Assembly: GCA_945865645.1 (NCBI GenBank)
Contig: CAMBEI010000001.1
Location: forward strand, 1-64,000
Source: Chitinophaga pinensis
Lineage (GTDB): Bacteria > Bacteroidota > Bacteroidia > Chitinophagales > Chitinophagaceae
Direction of reading: 5' to 3'
DNA length: 64,000 nt
Shown here piece after piece: positions 8,140-17,744 of the stretch. The translations under genes and the position numbers were made by a program. The notes beneath the pieces are model-generated. The model was not told where the DNA came from and made no database searches. It saw only the letters and a list, made by a program, of their open reading frames with translations. The number at the start of each line of letters is the position of its first letter. The stretch's first letter is position 1.

Positions 8140-9922
8140 TGTAAATTCTATCAAAAGCAGCTTTGTACTTTTCCATAATTACCTTACGCTTTAATTTTAG
8201 TGTTGGCGTAAGTTCTCCGCTGTCAATGGTCCATTCATTAGGCAATAGTTCAAATTTTTTAATCTGCTCTACATGGTTAAAAAATTTATTAAAAGAATTA
8301 ATCAACTCCTTAAATAATCCTAAAACCTTGGGGTGATGTATAGCATCTTCAATAGTTGTAAACGGTATTCCTTTATGCTGCATCCATTCTTTTAAATTGG
8401 TAATAGAAGGCACAATTAAAGCACCTACAAATTTTTGCTCGGCACCTACAACTATCATTTGCTCTACAAATAGAGATTCTTTAATTTTATTTTCGATGGG
8501 TGCAGGAGCTACATATTTACCGCCACTGGTTTTAAACAATTCCTTTTTACGGTCGGTAATTTTTAAATATTTGCCATCTTCAAAAACGCCAATATCGCCG
8601 GTATGCAGCCAGCTATCAATAATGGTTTCGGCAGTCAGGTCGGGCCTTTTGTAATAGCCCATCATTACACTTGGTCCTTTTACACAAATTTCTCCATCGG
8701 CCTCCAGCTTTACTTCCTGGCCTTCAATAACAAGACCTACGGTGCCAAATTTAGTACCTCCCTTTCTACGGCAGTTAACACTTATTACTGGGCTATTTTC
8801 TGTTGGCCCGTATCCTTCATAAATAGGAATACCGGCAGCAGTAAAAATTCTTATCAGTCTTACCTGGCAGGCTGCGCCACCTGTAACGATCAGTCTTATA
8901 TTACCACCCAGTGCCTCCCGCCATTTGCTGAAAATTAATTTGTTCGCCAAAGTCAGCTGCATTTTATACCAAATGCCTTTTGGTTTTATATTATCGTATT
9001 CGTTTGCCAAAGCCACTGCCCAGTAAAATAATTTTCTTTTTATGCCGGTAAGTTCAGCACCCTTTGCCATTATTTTTTCATAGGTTTTTTCAAGCAGCCT
9101 GGGCACGGTTGAAAACAAAGTTGGTTTTACTTCTTTTAAATTTTCGGCAATGGTATCTAAATTTTCGGCATAATAAATAGAAGCGCCGCTGCTGATATAA
9201 ATAAGCGAAACCATTCTTTCAAAAATATGGTTAAGGGGTAAAAAGCTAAGAGCCCTTCCATCTAGGTCATCGGTAAAAGGAAAACTCTTTTTTGCATTAA
9301 TTACATTGGTAACAATGTTGCGGTGGCTGAGCATTACACCCTTTGGAGTACCGGTTGTACCTGATGTATAAATGATAGTGGCACAATGTTCGGCCTTAAT
9401 AGTTGCTTTTACAGCTTCCATATTCTCAAGGTCAGCAGGCGTAATATCTGCTATAAGCGTTTTCCAGAATAGCACATCCGGTAAATCATCAAAACAGTAC
9501 ACATTCATTAAACCGGGCACATTGCTGCGTATGATATTTACTTTACCTAAAATTTCCTGCCCGCTTACAAATACATGTTTAATGGTAGCGTCATTAAAAA
9601 TAAATTCAAGCTCATTTACATTGGTAGTAGGATAGATGGGGCATATGGCGGCGCCAATTTGCTGACAGGCCATATCCAAGATCAGCCACTCGGGCCGGTT
9701 CTTTGAAATAAGGGCAATCTTATCCTGGTTTTCAATGGTCATATCATTTCCACTTACACCAATTTTTAATAAACCAGCACTTAGCTTATTTACAATACTT
9801 TTTACTTCGGATGTGCTGTAGTTTATCCATTTTCCATTTTCCTTTCCGCTGAACATATCAGTCTTAGGAAATCTATTTAACTGAAAATCGATGTAATCAA
9901 AAATTCTAGATTTTTCATTCAT
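8135..9922 (-). CDS. AMP-dependent synthetase / long-chain fatty acid-CoA ligase
   Basis: 595 aa; TIIYTSGTTGTPKGVMLSHRN, EGYGPTENSPVISVN, LHTGDIGVFEDGKYLKITDRKKELFKTSGGKYVAP. Confidence 0.95.
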   Translation of the reverse strand: MNEKSRIFDYIDFQLNRFPKTDMFSGKENGKWINYSTSEVKSIVNKLSAGLLKIGVSGNDMTIENQDKIALISKNRPEWLILDMACQQIGAAICPIYPTTNVNELEFIFNDATIKHVFVSGQEILGKVNIIRSNVPGLMNVYCFDDLPDVLFWKTLIADITPADLENMEAVKATIKAEHCATIIYTSGTTGTPKGVMLSHRNIVTNVINAKKSFPFTDDLDGRALSFLPLNHIFERMVSLIYISSGASIYYAENLDTIAENLKEVKPTLFSTVPRLLEKTYEKIMAKGAELTGIKRKLFYWAVALANEYDNIKPKGIWYKMQLTLANKLIFSKWREALGGNIRLIVTGGAACQVRLIRIFTAAGIPIYEGYGPTENSPVISVNCRRKGGTKFGTVGLVIEGQEVKLEADGEICVKGPSVMMGYYKRPDLTAETIIDSWLHTGDIGVFEDGKYLKITDRKKELFKTSGGKYVAPAPIENKIKESLFVEQMIVVGAEQKFVGALIVPSITNLKEWMQHKGIPFTTIEDAIHHPKVLGLFKELINSFNKFFNHVEQIKKFELLPNEWTIDSGELTPTLKLKRKVIMEKYKAAFDRIYS

Positions 9923-10167
9923 AACACATTTTGTATTTATTTTTTATTACAAACACTTGGCTAAATAAAAATTAATAAAGAAGATATCTAAAGATTTATA
10001 TGTTTTCACTTTATTTACCATTTACCATAGCCCAATAAGTATCACCGTCCTAATCAAATAGTAGGGTGTTACAATAGTCTACAATAACTAGTAAAATATT
10101 TTTTTCATTAATTTAAAATTATATGCAAAAAAATAAAAACTCGTTATAAATAAATCATTAATAATTC

Positions 10168-11409
10168 TTATTCTTCTTCCGCACTAGTAATTAAATTTGT
10201 TAGTAGACCATCTCTAAGTTTGGGTTCAAACCAGGTGCTTTTTGGGGGCATTACTTGGCCGCTATCGGCAATAGCAAATAATTGCTGTATCGTAACTGGG
10301 TGCAAACTAAATGCTACAGCCATTTCGCCACTATTTACTCTTTTCTCCAACTCATCTAAGCCCCTAATGCCACCGATAAAATCTATACGTTTATCGGTTC
10401 GTTGGTCTTTAATATTAAGTATGGGATCTAATAAATTATTTTGTAGAATAGAAATATCCAATACACTAGTTGGGTCTTTGGCATAACTGTTTTCATTTGC
10501 ATTTAAACAATACCATTGATTATTTAAGTACATGCCTATATCATGAAGTTTAGCAGGAGAAAAAGCTTTTTTGGCAGTAGTAATTGAAAAATTATTTTTT
10601 ATAGCAAATAAGAAATCGTCCTTAGTTAATCCATTCAAATCGGTAACCACGCGATTATAATCCATAATGTATAACTGATCGGCAGGAAATAAAGTAGTAA
10701 GAAAAAAATTTGCGCCTTCTGGTGCACCACCGCCAAGCGCTTTCCTTACCTTTGCTGCAGAGGCTGCTCTATGGTGGCCATCTGCGATGTAAGTACAAGG
10801 CACTTTTTCTTTAAATAAGGTTGATATTTTTTCAATTGTTTTCTCATCGTTAACAATCCAAATGGTATGTTGAATATGGTCGTCGGCTGTGAAATTATAA
10901 ACCGAATTTCTTTCTTTCCATTTATTAATTAACGCATCTACTTCTGTAACATTTCGATATGCTAAGAAAACATTGCCTGTTTGAGCGCCTGTTGTTTTTA
11001 TGTGATTAATTCGGTCTTCCTCTTTTTCAGGTCGTGTAAACTCATGTTTTTTTATCAAGTTTTTTTCATAATCATCTACCGAGCTCCCGCAAACCAAACC
11101 AGTCTGGCTCTTTCCATTCATCTGCAGTTCGTATATATAATAACAGGATTTATTCTCTCTAAATAAAATACCCCGACTAATAAAAGCAGTTAAATTTTCT
11201 TTTGCTTTTTCATACACTATTTGAGCGTGTACATCTATATTTTCTGGCAAATCAATTTCACTTTTGGTGATGTGTAAAAAACTAAAATTATTGTCTTGCG
11301 CTTCCACTTTTGCTTCTTTACTATTTAATACATCATATGGGCGTGAGGCTACTTTTTTTGCTAATTCTGCTGCCGGCCTTAATGCTTTAAATGGATAAAT
11401 TGCTGCCAT
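10168..11409 (-). CDS. DUF1015 family protein
   Basis: 413 aa; ASRPYDVLNSKEA, YIADGHHRAASA, MPPKSTWFEPKLRDGLL are DUF1015 hallmarks. Confidence 0.92.
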   Translation of the reverse strand: MAAIYPFKALRPAAELAKKVASRPYDVLNSKEAKVEAQDNNFSFLHITKSEIDLPENIDVHAQIVYEKAKENLTAFISRGILFRENKSCYYIYELQMNGKSQTGLVCGSSVDDYEKNLIKKHEFTRPEKEEDRINHIKTTGAQTGNVFLAYRNVTEVDALINKWKERNSVYNFTADDHIQHTIWIVNDEKTIEKISTLFKEKVPCTYIADGHHRAASAAKVRKALGGGAPEGANFFLTTLFPADQLYIMDYNRVVTDLNGLTKDDFLFAIKNNFSITTAKKAFSPAKLHDIGMYLNNQWYCLNANENSYAKDPTSVLDISILQNNLLDPILNIKDQRTDKRIDFIGGIRGLDELEKRVNSGEMAVAFSLHPVTIQQLFAIADSGQVMPPKSTWFEPKLRDGLLTNLITSAEEE

Positions 11410-11439
11410 AACTTTATTAATTAAGTATAAGAAATTGAA

Positions 11440-12519
11440 TTAGATATTATTGTCTGTAAATTCTTTTATTAGTTTAGTCAGCACAGCCACACTGCTTATT
11501 GGTAAAGCGTTATATAGTGAAGCCCTGAAGCCTCCAACCAAACGATGCCCTTTTATACCCACGATGCCATGTGTTTTAGTAAACTGTAAAAAAGCTTCTT
11601 CCAACGTTTTATCTTTCATTACAAAACATACATTCATCTTACTTCTATCCTCTTTATTAACTGTTCCCGTAAATAACTCACTATCATCAATAGCAGAATA
11701 TAATAATGCTGATTTTTCGTTGTTCATTTTTTCTATGGCAGCTACGCCACCTTGTGCTTTTAGCCATTTTAATGTAAGCATGGAAACATAAATTGCAAAA
11801 ACGGGAGGGGTGTTAAGCATCGAACCTTCTTTTATGTGATTTTGATAATCCATAATGGTTGGAATATTACGCTTAACCTTACCTAAAATATTTTTATTTA
11901 CAACAACTAAGTTAACTCCAGCTGCCCCCATATTTTTTTGTGCACTTGCATAAATTAAATCAAAAGAATTAAAGTCGAGGACTCTACTAAAAATATCGCT
12001 ACTCATATCTGCTACCAAACTGTTACTGGTTTTTGGTATCTGATGCCATTGGGTGCCATAAATTGTATTGTTGGTGGTTATGTGTAAGTATTTAGCATCG
12101 TTGGGCACAGCAAAATCTTTTGGGATAAAACTAAAATCACTTTCCCTACTACTGCATACTGTTTCCACTTTACCAAAAAGCTTTGCTTCTTTAATAGCTT
12201 TGCTACTCCACACTCCCGTATCCGTATATGCTGCCGATTCTTTATCATCTAACAAGTTTATAGGCACCTGCATAAATTGGGTAGAAGCTCCACCATGTAA
12301 ATATAAAACCTCATGATTTTTATCAAGCTGCATAAGTTCTTTTACCAAACTCCTTGCTTCATCTATTACTTCCTGAAAAATGCTTGTCCTGTGTCCAATC
12401 TCTAAAATGGATAACCCGGTATTATTAAAATTTAAAACGGCCTGAGAAGCCTCTACAAAAACCGACTTGGGTAAAATAGAAGGACCCGCATTAAAATTAT
12501 GAATGATTGGCATGCTCAT
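11440..12519 (-). CDS. serC: 3-phosphoserine/phosphohydroxythreonine transaminase
   Basis: 359 aa; FNAGPSILPKSV, LHGGASTQFMQVPINLL, SAQKNMGAAGVNLVVV, GFRASLYNA. Confidence 0.95.
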   Translation of the reverse strand: MSMPIIHNFNAGPSILPKSVFVEASQAVLNFNNTGLSILEIGHRTSIFQEVIDEARSLVKELMQLDKNHEVLYLHGGASTQFMQVPINLLDDKESAAYTDTGVWSSKAIKEAKLFGKVETVCSSRESDFSFIPKDFAVPNDAKYLHITTNNTIYGTQWHQIPKTSNSLVADMSSDIFSRVLDFNSFDLIYASAQKNMGAAGVNLVVVNKNILGKVKRNIPTIMDYQNHIKEGSMLNTPPVFAIYVSMLTLKWLKAQGGVAAIEKMNNEKSALLYSAIDDSELFTGTVNKEDRSKMNVCFVMKDKTLEEAFLQFTKTHGIVGIKGHRLVGGFRASLYNALPISSVAVLTKLIKEFTDNNI

Positions 12520-12574
12520 TAATTGATAAATGAATTTTAGGATGTAAAAGTACCCAAATCAATTCAATCAGCAG

Positions 12575-13564
12575 TTATTGTTCTTCGCGGCCAATCATCT
12601 TATTGCCTAAGCTCCATTGCTCATTAAGGGTTTTAAATTCTTGATTGTCAGTGTTAGAAAACTTTTGATTAATCAATCCTTTTAAATCTGGCTGCCCTGC
12701 ATTAACCCATGCGGTATACCAAAATGAAGCAATGGCATATATAGAATCTCGCATTCTACGTTCAACCATACCATTCAGTTTTTTATTGTAGGCAATTGTA
12801 AATGCGGCTGAATATTGACGAATTGTTTTGCCGTTTCTTTTTTCAAAAGCATATTTTTTATCATCAGCAAACTGAAGAGTAAGATCGCGTTCATATAGCA
12901 AAACAGTATCTGCAGCTTTAGCACTTTCAAATACCCGCATCCAAATAAAATCGCTAGGGATCTTAATGTAATTTGCTTTGCCAATAAAAAAATTAAATTC
13001 TTTCTCAGCTAATAATTCCGGCACCCTGCTTTCCCAAAAACCATGTATGCCTTTTTGATTGGTAAATTGCCCATTATGATTACTGCTAGCATGAAGTGGT
13101 ACGTGTGCATCAGCAATATAATGACCTATCTCTGCACTATATCTCATAATAAGGCTAAAATTTTTTACCTTAAAAGCATCTGTTAAACGATATAACATGG
13201 TTTGTATATGCCAGGGCACTATGCCATGCAGCTTTAAAGTATCTACCCCAAATTTATCTACTGCATCATTCCATTTTTGTGGTAAATTATCATATGGGTG
13301 TTTACCATATTGATCTATATCAATATAATGTCTGGCACCTTCATCAGGTACCGCATATCTTCTTTTATCAGGGTCAATTGCATGCTCACTTAAGAAACTG
13401 ATATTAGGTTTATATAAAACTAACATTTCGGGAGGCAATAAAAATACTGCGAAATAATTTATTTTTTGATGGGCATAAAACCCCCAGCAGTATGCACTGT
13501 AATGTAATACTAGGAAAATAGTAAAAGCAGAAAAAAATTGAATAGCTTTTTTCAAGGGTAACAA
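12575..13564 (-). CDS. Zinc-dependent phospholipase C / S1-P1 nuclease-like secreted protein
   Basis: 329 aa; signal peptide, WGFYAHQKINYFAVFLLPPEM, GHYIADAHVPLHASSNHNGQ. Confidence 0.85.
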   Translation of the reverse strand: MLPLKKAIQFFSAFTIFLVLHYSAYCWGFYAHQKINYFAVFLLPPEMLVLYKPNISFLSEHAIDPDKRRYAVPDEGARHYIDIDQYGKHPYDNLPQKWNDAVDKFGVDTLKLHGIVPWHIQTMLYRLTDAFKVKNFSLIMRYSAEIGHYIADAHVPLHASSNHNGQFTNQKGIHGFWESRVPELLAEKEFNFFIGKANYIKIPSDFIWMRVFESAKAADTVLLYERDLTLQFADDKKYAFEKRNGKTIRQYSAAFTIAYNKKLNGMVERRMRDSIYAIASFWYTAWVNAGQPDLKGLINQKFSNTDNQEFKTLNEQWSLGNKMIGREEQ

Positions 13565-13598
13565 ATTAAGCTAATTAAATATACAGCTTTTTTGTTAT

Positions 13599-14216
13599 TT
13601 ATTTTTTTGTTTCATCTTCATCAATATCCGTAACGCCACCACTTACAGCAAATTTCATAGTTTGAGATGCACTAATATTGTCTATTAATTTTATTCTATT
13701 TTTTGGAATAACATATACATTCCCTGCAACTGAGTAAGCCATTGGCACATAAACGGTAACATAATCCTGGAGGCCAAAATCCCGCATGTCAGCGCGGGTA
13801 ATAAATCCAAAACGCCACACATCATTATCGTCAATATTCGCCAATACATGTTTGGTAAATTTTTTATTTTCCCCGGCAAAAGCTTCAAAAAAATCACGCG
13901 TGGTACCGTAAATATGTTTTATACCAGGTGTTTTTTCAAGCAGCTTGTTAAAAAAACTAATAAATCGCGTGGTAATAAAAAATGAGCTAAAATAACCAAT
14001 AATGATTAAGGCAGCTATAATGATTACAAAGCCTATTCCATAGTTTCTTACATGTACAAGTCCTTGAGAATCAGTATAAGTAAAAATAGGCAACATGCTA
14101 TCAATAGACGATACAGCCCAAAATATAAAATAAGCAGTGATGGTTATTGGGCCTAAAATAAGTAGCCCATGTATAAAATACTGAATCAGTTTTTTATAAT
14201 TAAAATTATTAGCCAT
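13599..14216 (-). CDS. DUF502 family membrane protein
   Basis: 205 aa; two N-terminal TMs, LLEKTPGIKHIYGTTRDFFEAFAG, VYVPMAYSVAGNVYVIPKNRI. Confidence 0.9.
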   Translation of the reverse strand: MANNFNYKKLIQYFIHGLLILGPITITAYFIFWAVSSIDSMLPIFTYTDSQGLVHVRNYGIGFVIIIAALIIIGYFSSFFITTRFISFFNKLLEKTPGIKHIYGTTRDFFEAFAGENKKFTKHVLANIDDNDVWRFGFITRADMRDFGLQDYVTVYVPMAYSVAGNVYVIPKNRIKLIDNISASQTMKFAVSGGVTDIDEDETKK

Positions 14217-14310
14217 ATTTATTTGTTTAACCCTGCAAAGATACTTTTTTTAAATGGTATCTATAAAATCCTATTTAGCTAAAAATTAAAACTTGCGATG
14301 AAAAAAATAA

Positions 14311-14355
14311 AAAACTAAGGAAACTTTGGTTACATTAAAAGTTTCCTTAGTTTTG
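14311..14355 (+). promoter_or_regulatory. TetR-gene promoter overlaid by a perfect 17-bp inverted repeat (probable autoregulatory operator)
   Basis: AAAACTAAGGAAACTTT (14311-14327) / AAAGTTTCCTTAGTTTT (14338-14354); TTTG at 14325-14328, 19-nt spacer, TAGTTTTG at 14348-14355 (Bacteroidota -33/-7 pattern). Confidence 0.8.
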
Positions 14356-14364
14356 TGTTTAGAT

Positions 14365-15006
14365 ATGACTGAATCAGAAACAAAACAACGGATACAGAAA
14401 GGAGCCCATGACCTCGTAATGCATTACGGCATACGTAGCGTTAGCATGGACGATATTGCTGCAAACTTGGGCATCAGTAAAAAAACAATCTACCATTATT
14501 TTAAAGATAAAGACGATCTGATAGAGGCAGTTGTAGATGAAGTAATAGCTACAAATGAACTTGCCTGTAGTGAAGATATCAGTAAATCTGAAAACGCAGT
14601 GCATGAAATATTTTTGGCAATGGATATGATGGCTGAAATGTTTAAAACAATGAATCCTACTATTTTACACGATATGCAAAAATATCATCCTGCTGCTTTT
14701 CTTAAATTTTTAAAACACAAAAATGATTTTCTATATAACGTTTGCATTAAAAATCTTGAACGAGGGATAAAAGAAGATTTATACAGATCAGAAATTGTGC
14801 TGGATTTAATTGGCAGATATCGAGTAGAAACCATGTTTATACCTTTTAAACCAGATTTTCAACACAGTGTTCAACATAGTCTTGCCAAAATTGAAGAAGA
14901 AATTCTTATTCATTTTCTTTTTGGGTTAGTATCACTTAAAGGGTATCACCTAATAATAAAATATCGCCAACAACAAACTCAATTAATGACTAATAATAAA
15001 AAGTAA
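14365..15006 (+). CDS. TetR/AcrR family transcriptional regulator
   Basis: HTH MDDIAANLGISKKTIYHYFKDKDDLIEAVV; ATG 14365 preferred to the upstream TTG 14326, which lies inside the promoter. Confidence 0.92.
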   Translation: MTESETKQRIQKGAHDLVMHYGIRSVSMDDIAANLGISKKTIYHYFKDKDDLIEAVVDEVIATNELACSEDISKSENAVHEIFLAMDMMAEMFKTMNPTILHDMQKYHPAAFLKFLKHKNDFLYNVCIKNLERGIKEDLYRSEIVLDLIGRYRVETMFIPFKPDFQHSVQHSLAKIEEEILIHFLFGLVSLKGYHLIIKYRQQQTQLMTNNKK

Positions 15007-15008
15007 TA

Positions 15009-16346
15009 ATGAAAAATTTAAGGATCTATGTGGTGTTTATAATTTACTTGTTAATTATAAATGTAGTAGCAAACGGGCAAAAGGTAAATTCATTTACGGT
15101 GCAACAAGCAGTTGATTATGGTAAACAACATTCGGTGCAAGTAAAGAACGCATTACTTGATATATTAATTCAGAAACAAACCAACAAAGATATTACCTCT
15201 ATTGCCTTACCGCAAATAAGTGGCAGAGCAGGTATAACCGATTATCTTGATATTCCCATCACATTGGTTCCTGCCGCATTTTTTGGAGGCACACCTGGAA
15301 CCTACTCTGCCCAAAAATTTGGAACCAAATGGAATTCAAACGCAAGCGTATCATTAAGTCAAATCCTTTTTGATGGCCAAGTTTTTATTGCTTTAAAAGC
15401 CCGTAACGGAACCGTTGATTTTCAAAAATCCATGTTAAGTGTAACAGAAGATAATATTACATCTAATATTTACAAAGTGTATTATCAATTAGTGTTAAGT
15501 AAATCACAAACTGAACTAATTGATGCCAATATGGATCGTTTAAAAAAACTTAATCATGATATAAACGTGATGTATAATAACGGCTTTATAGAAAGAGTAG
15601 ATGTAGACAAAATCACTGTACAGGTTGCTAATCTACAAACGGAAAAACTGAAAATAGAAAACATGATTAAAAACGGTTATTCTGGTTTAAAATTATTAAT
15701 GGGCATGCCTATAATGGATACTCTTATTTTAATAGACAAGCTGAGTGATGAGCAGATAAGAGAATCTGTTTTGGAAAATAGTCAATACAGCTATAAAGAT
15801 AGAAGCGACTACCAGCTGATGATGGTAACAAATAAACTGAATGCATATAATGCACATCGCTATAAGCTAAGTCAAATACCCACCTTATCAATTGTTGGCG
15901 ATTATAGCAAACAGGCTCAACGAAATCAATTCGACTTTGTTGGAAAGGGCGACTGGTTTACTAGCTCTTATATAGGACTACAAATGCGTTTCCCTATTTT
16001 TAATGGCTTTGCTATAAAAGCAAAAATACAGGGAGCAAAACTGCAGCTTAACAAAACCCAAAACCAAACAGAAGCCCTAGCAATTAGTATTGATAAGGAA
16101 GTTGCCGAAGCTAAAAATAATTTTACAACTGCCGTTGCTACTATGGATTATCAAAAAAAAAATATGACACTGGCAGAAAAAGTGTATGATCAAACAAAAA
16201 AAAAATATGAAATAGGTACGGGGTCAACTACCGAAATAAATACCGCACAATTAGATTTAAAAACTGCGCAAACTAATTATATCACAGCTTTATATGATGC
16301 CATTATTGCAAAAATTGATTTTTTAAAAGCTACCGGAAAATTATAA
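15009..16346 (+). CDS. TolC family outer membrane efflux protein
   Basis: 445 aa; signal peptide, TolC-like repeats (FTVQQAVDYGKQHS; TYSAQ..; YEIGTGSTTEINTAQLDLKTAQTNYITALYDAIIAKIDFLKATG). Confidence 0.93.
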   Translation: MKNLRIYVVFIIYLLIINVVANGQKVNSFTVQQAVDYGKQHSVQVKNALLDILIQKQTNKDITSIALPQISGRAGITDYLDIPITLVPAAFFGGTPGTYSAQKFGTKWNSNASVSLSQILFDGQVFIALKARNGTVDFQKSMLSVTEDNITSNIYKVYYQLVLSKSQTELIDANMDRLKKLNHDINVMYNNGFIERVDVDKITVQVANLQTEKLKIENMIKNGYSGLKLLMGMPIMDTLILIDKLSDEQIRESVLENSQYSYKDRSDYQLMMVTNKLNAYNAHRYKLSQIPTLSIVGDYSKQAQRNQFDFVGKGDWFTSSYIGLQMRFPIFNGFAIKAKIQGAKLQLNKTQNQTEALAISIDKEVAEAKNNFTTAVATMDYQKKNMTLAEKVYDQTKKKYEIGTGSTTEINTAQLDLKTAQTNYITALYDAIIAKIDFLKATGKL

Positions 16347-16370
16347 ATTATAAAGACCAACAAAATAAAG

Positions 16371-17588
16371 ATGAAAAAATTAACACAAACCTCTATCGCT
16401 TTTTTTTCCATGCTGTTAATAGCATCCTGCAACAATAGTAAAAAAAATGATGCGGCACTTATTAATGATAAAAAAGCTGCGATCGAAAAACTTAAAGCAG
16501 ATAGAACAAAAACTGACGAAGAAATTAAAAAACTACAAGCTGATTTGGAAAAACTTGATAGCAATTCTTCTAACTCTGCTAAAATTAAATTAGTAGGTAT
16601 TGCACTAGTAACCAGCAAGGACTTTAAACACTATATTGATCTACAGGGACATGTAGATGCTGAAAACATTTCCTATATCTCACCACGTGGTATGCCTGGC
16701 CAGGTTAAAGCTATTTATGTACAACAGGGGCAGCTTGTAAAAAAAGGACAATTATTATTAAAGTTAGATAATGCTATTGTAAATCAACAAGTAAATGCTG
16801 CCAAGCAACAACTAGAAGGAATAAAAACACAACTTAGTTTTGCCAAAAATATTTACCAGCGCCAAAATAATTTATGGGATCAAGGCATTGGCACCGAAGT
16901 GCAACTGATAACTGCAAGAACAAATGTAGAAAGTTTGGACAATCAATTAAAAGCTGTAAACGAACAGGTAAAAGTTGCTGTTGAACAATTAAATACATCT
17001 AATGTGTATAGTGATGTACAGGGCGTGGCTGATATAGTAAATGTTAGAATTGGTGAAATTTTCCAAGGGATGACCCCAATTGGCCCGCAAATTAAAATTG
17101 TAAATACTACTAATTTAAAAGTAGTAACTAATATTCCCGAAAATTATTTAACCCGCTTACACAAAGGTTCTGTTGTAGAAATCAGTATACCCGATGCAAA
17201 TAAAAAAATAACCTCTAGCATTTCATTAATTAGTCAATCTATTGATGCTACATTAAGAGGATTTGTTGCCGAAGCTAAGATTGCATCTGACCCTACACTT
17301 AAGCCCAATCAATCGGCTATTATGCGTATACTGGATTACGCAGCACCTAATGCAGTGGTAATACCAGTTAATACAATACAAAGTGATGAAACAAGTAAAT
17401 ATGTATATATATTAGCTAAACTAGGTAACGGTAAATCAATTGCTAAAAAAGTGTCGGTAATTATTGGCGAAGTATATGGCAATAACGTAGAAATAAAAGC
17501 AGGTTTAAAAGCTGGTGATCAATTAATAACCGAGGGGTATCAGAACATTTATGATGGACAAATAATTAATACACAGGGTTCTCTATAA
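16371..17588 (+). CDS. RND efflux periplasmic adaptor subunit (lipoprotein)
   Basis: 405 aa; LIASC lipobox, coiled-coil, GQVKAIYVQQGQLVKKGQLLLKLDN lipoyl motif. Confidence 0.92.
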   Translation: MKKLTQTSIAFFSMLLIASCNNSKKNDAALINDKKAAIEKLKADRTKTDEEIKKLQADLEKLDSNSSNSAKIKLVGIALVTSKDFKHYIDLQGHVDAENISYISPRGMPGQVKAIYVQQGQLVKKGQLLLKLDNAIVNQQVNAAKQQLEGIKTQLSFAKNIYQRQNNLWDQGIGTEVQLITARTNVESLDNQLKAVNEQVKVAVEQLNTSNVYSDVQGVADIVNVRIGEIFQGMTPIGPQIKIVNTTNLKVVTNIPENYLTRLHKGSVVEISIPDANKKITSSISLISQSIDATLRGFVAEAKIASDPTLKPNQSAIMRILDYAAPNAVVIPVNTIQSDETSKYVYILAKLGNGKSIAKKVSVIIGEVYGNNVEIKAGLKAGDQLITEGYQNIYDGQIINTQGSL

Positions 17589-17744
17589 ATTTCCACAAAA
17601 GGATTACCTGGTAGAGCAAAAACTTTTAATAGAAGGTAATTAAAAAATGATGGGTTTAGAATATTGAAAAAGTTTTCAAATTATAAGAGTCTGTAAAGTT
17701 TACTTTTTTAATGAGAATTTAACCGAGACTTCAAAATTAATTTT

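Noticed and set aside
14326-14364. Upstream TTG start of the TetR ORF
   Set aside because: It lies within the inverted repeat and promoter; the ATG at 14365 matches usual TetR N-termini
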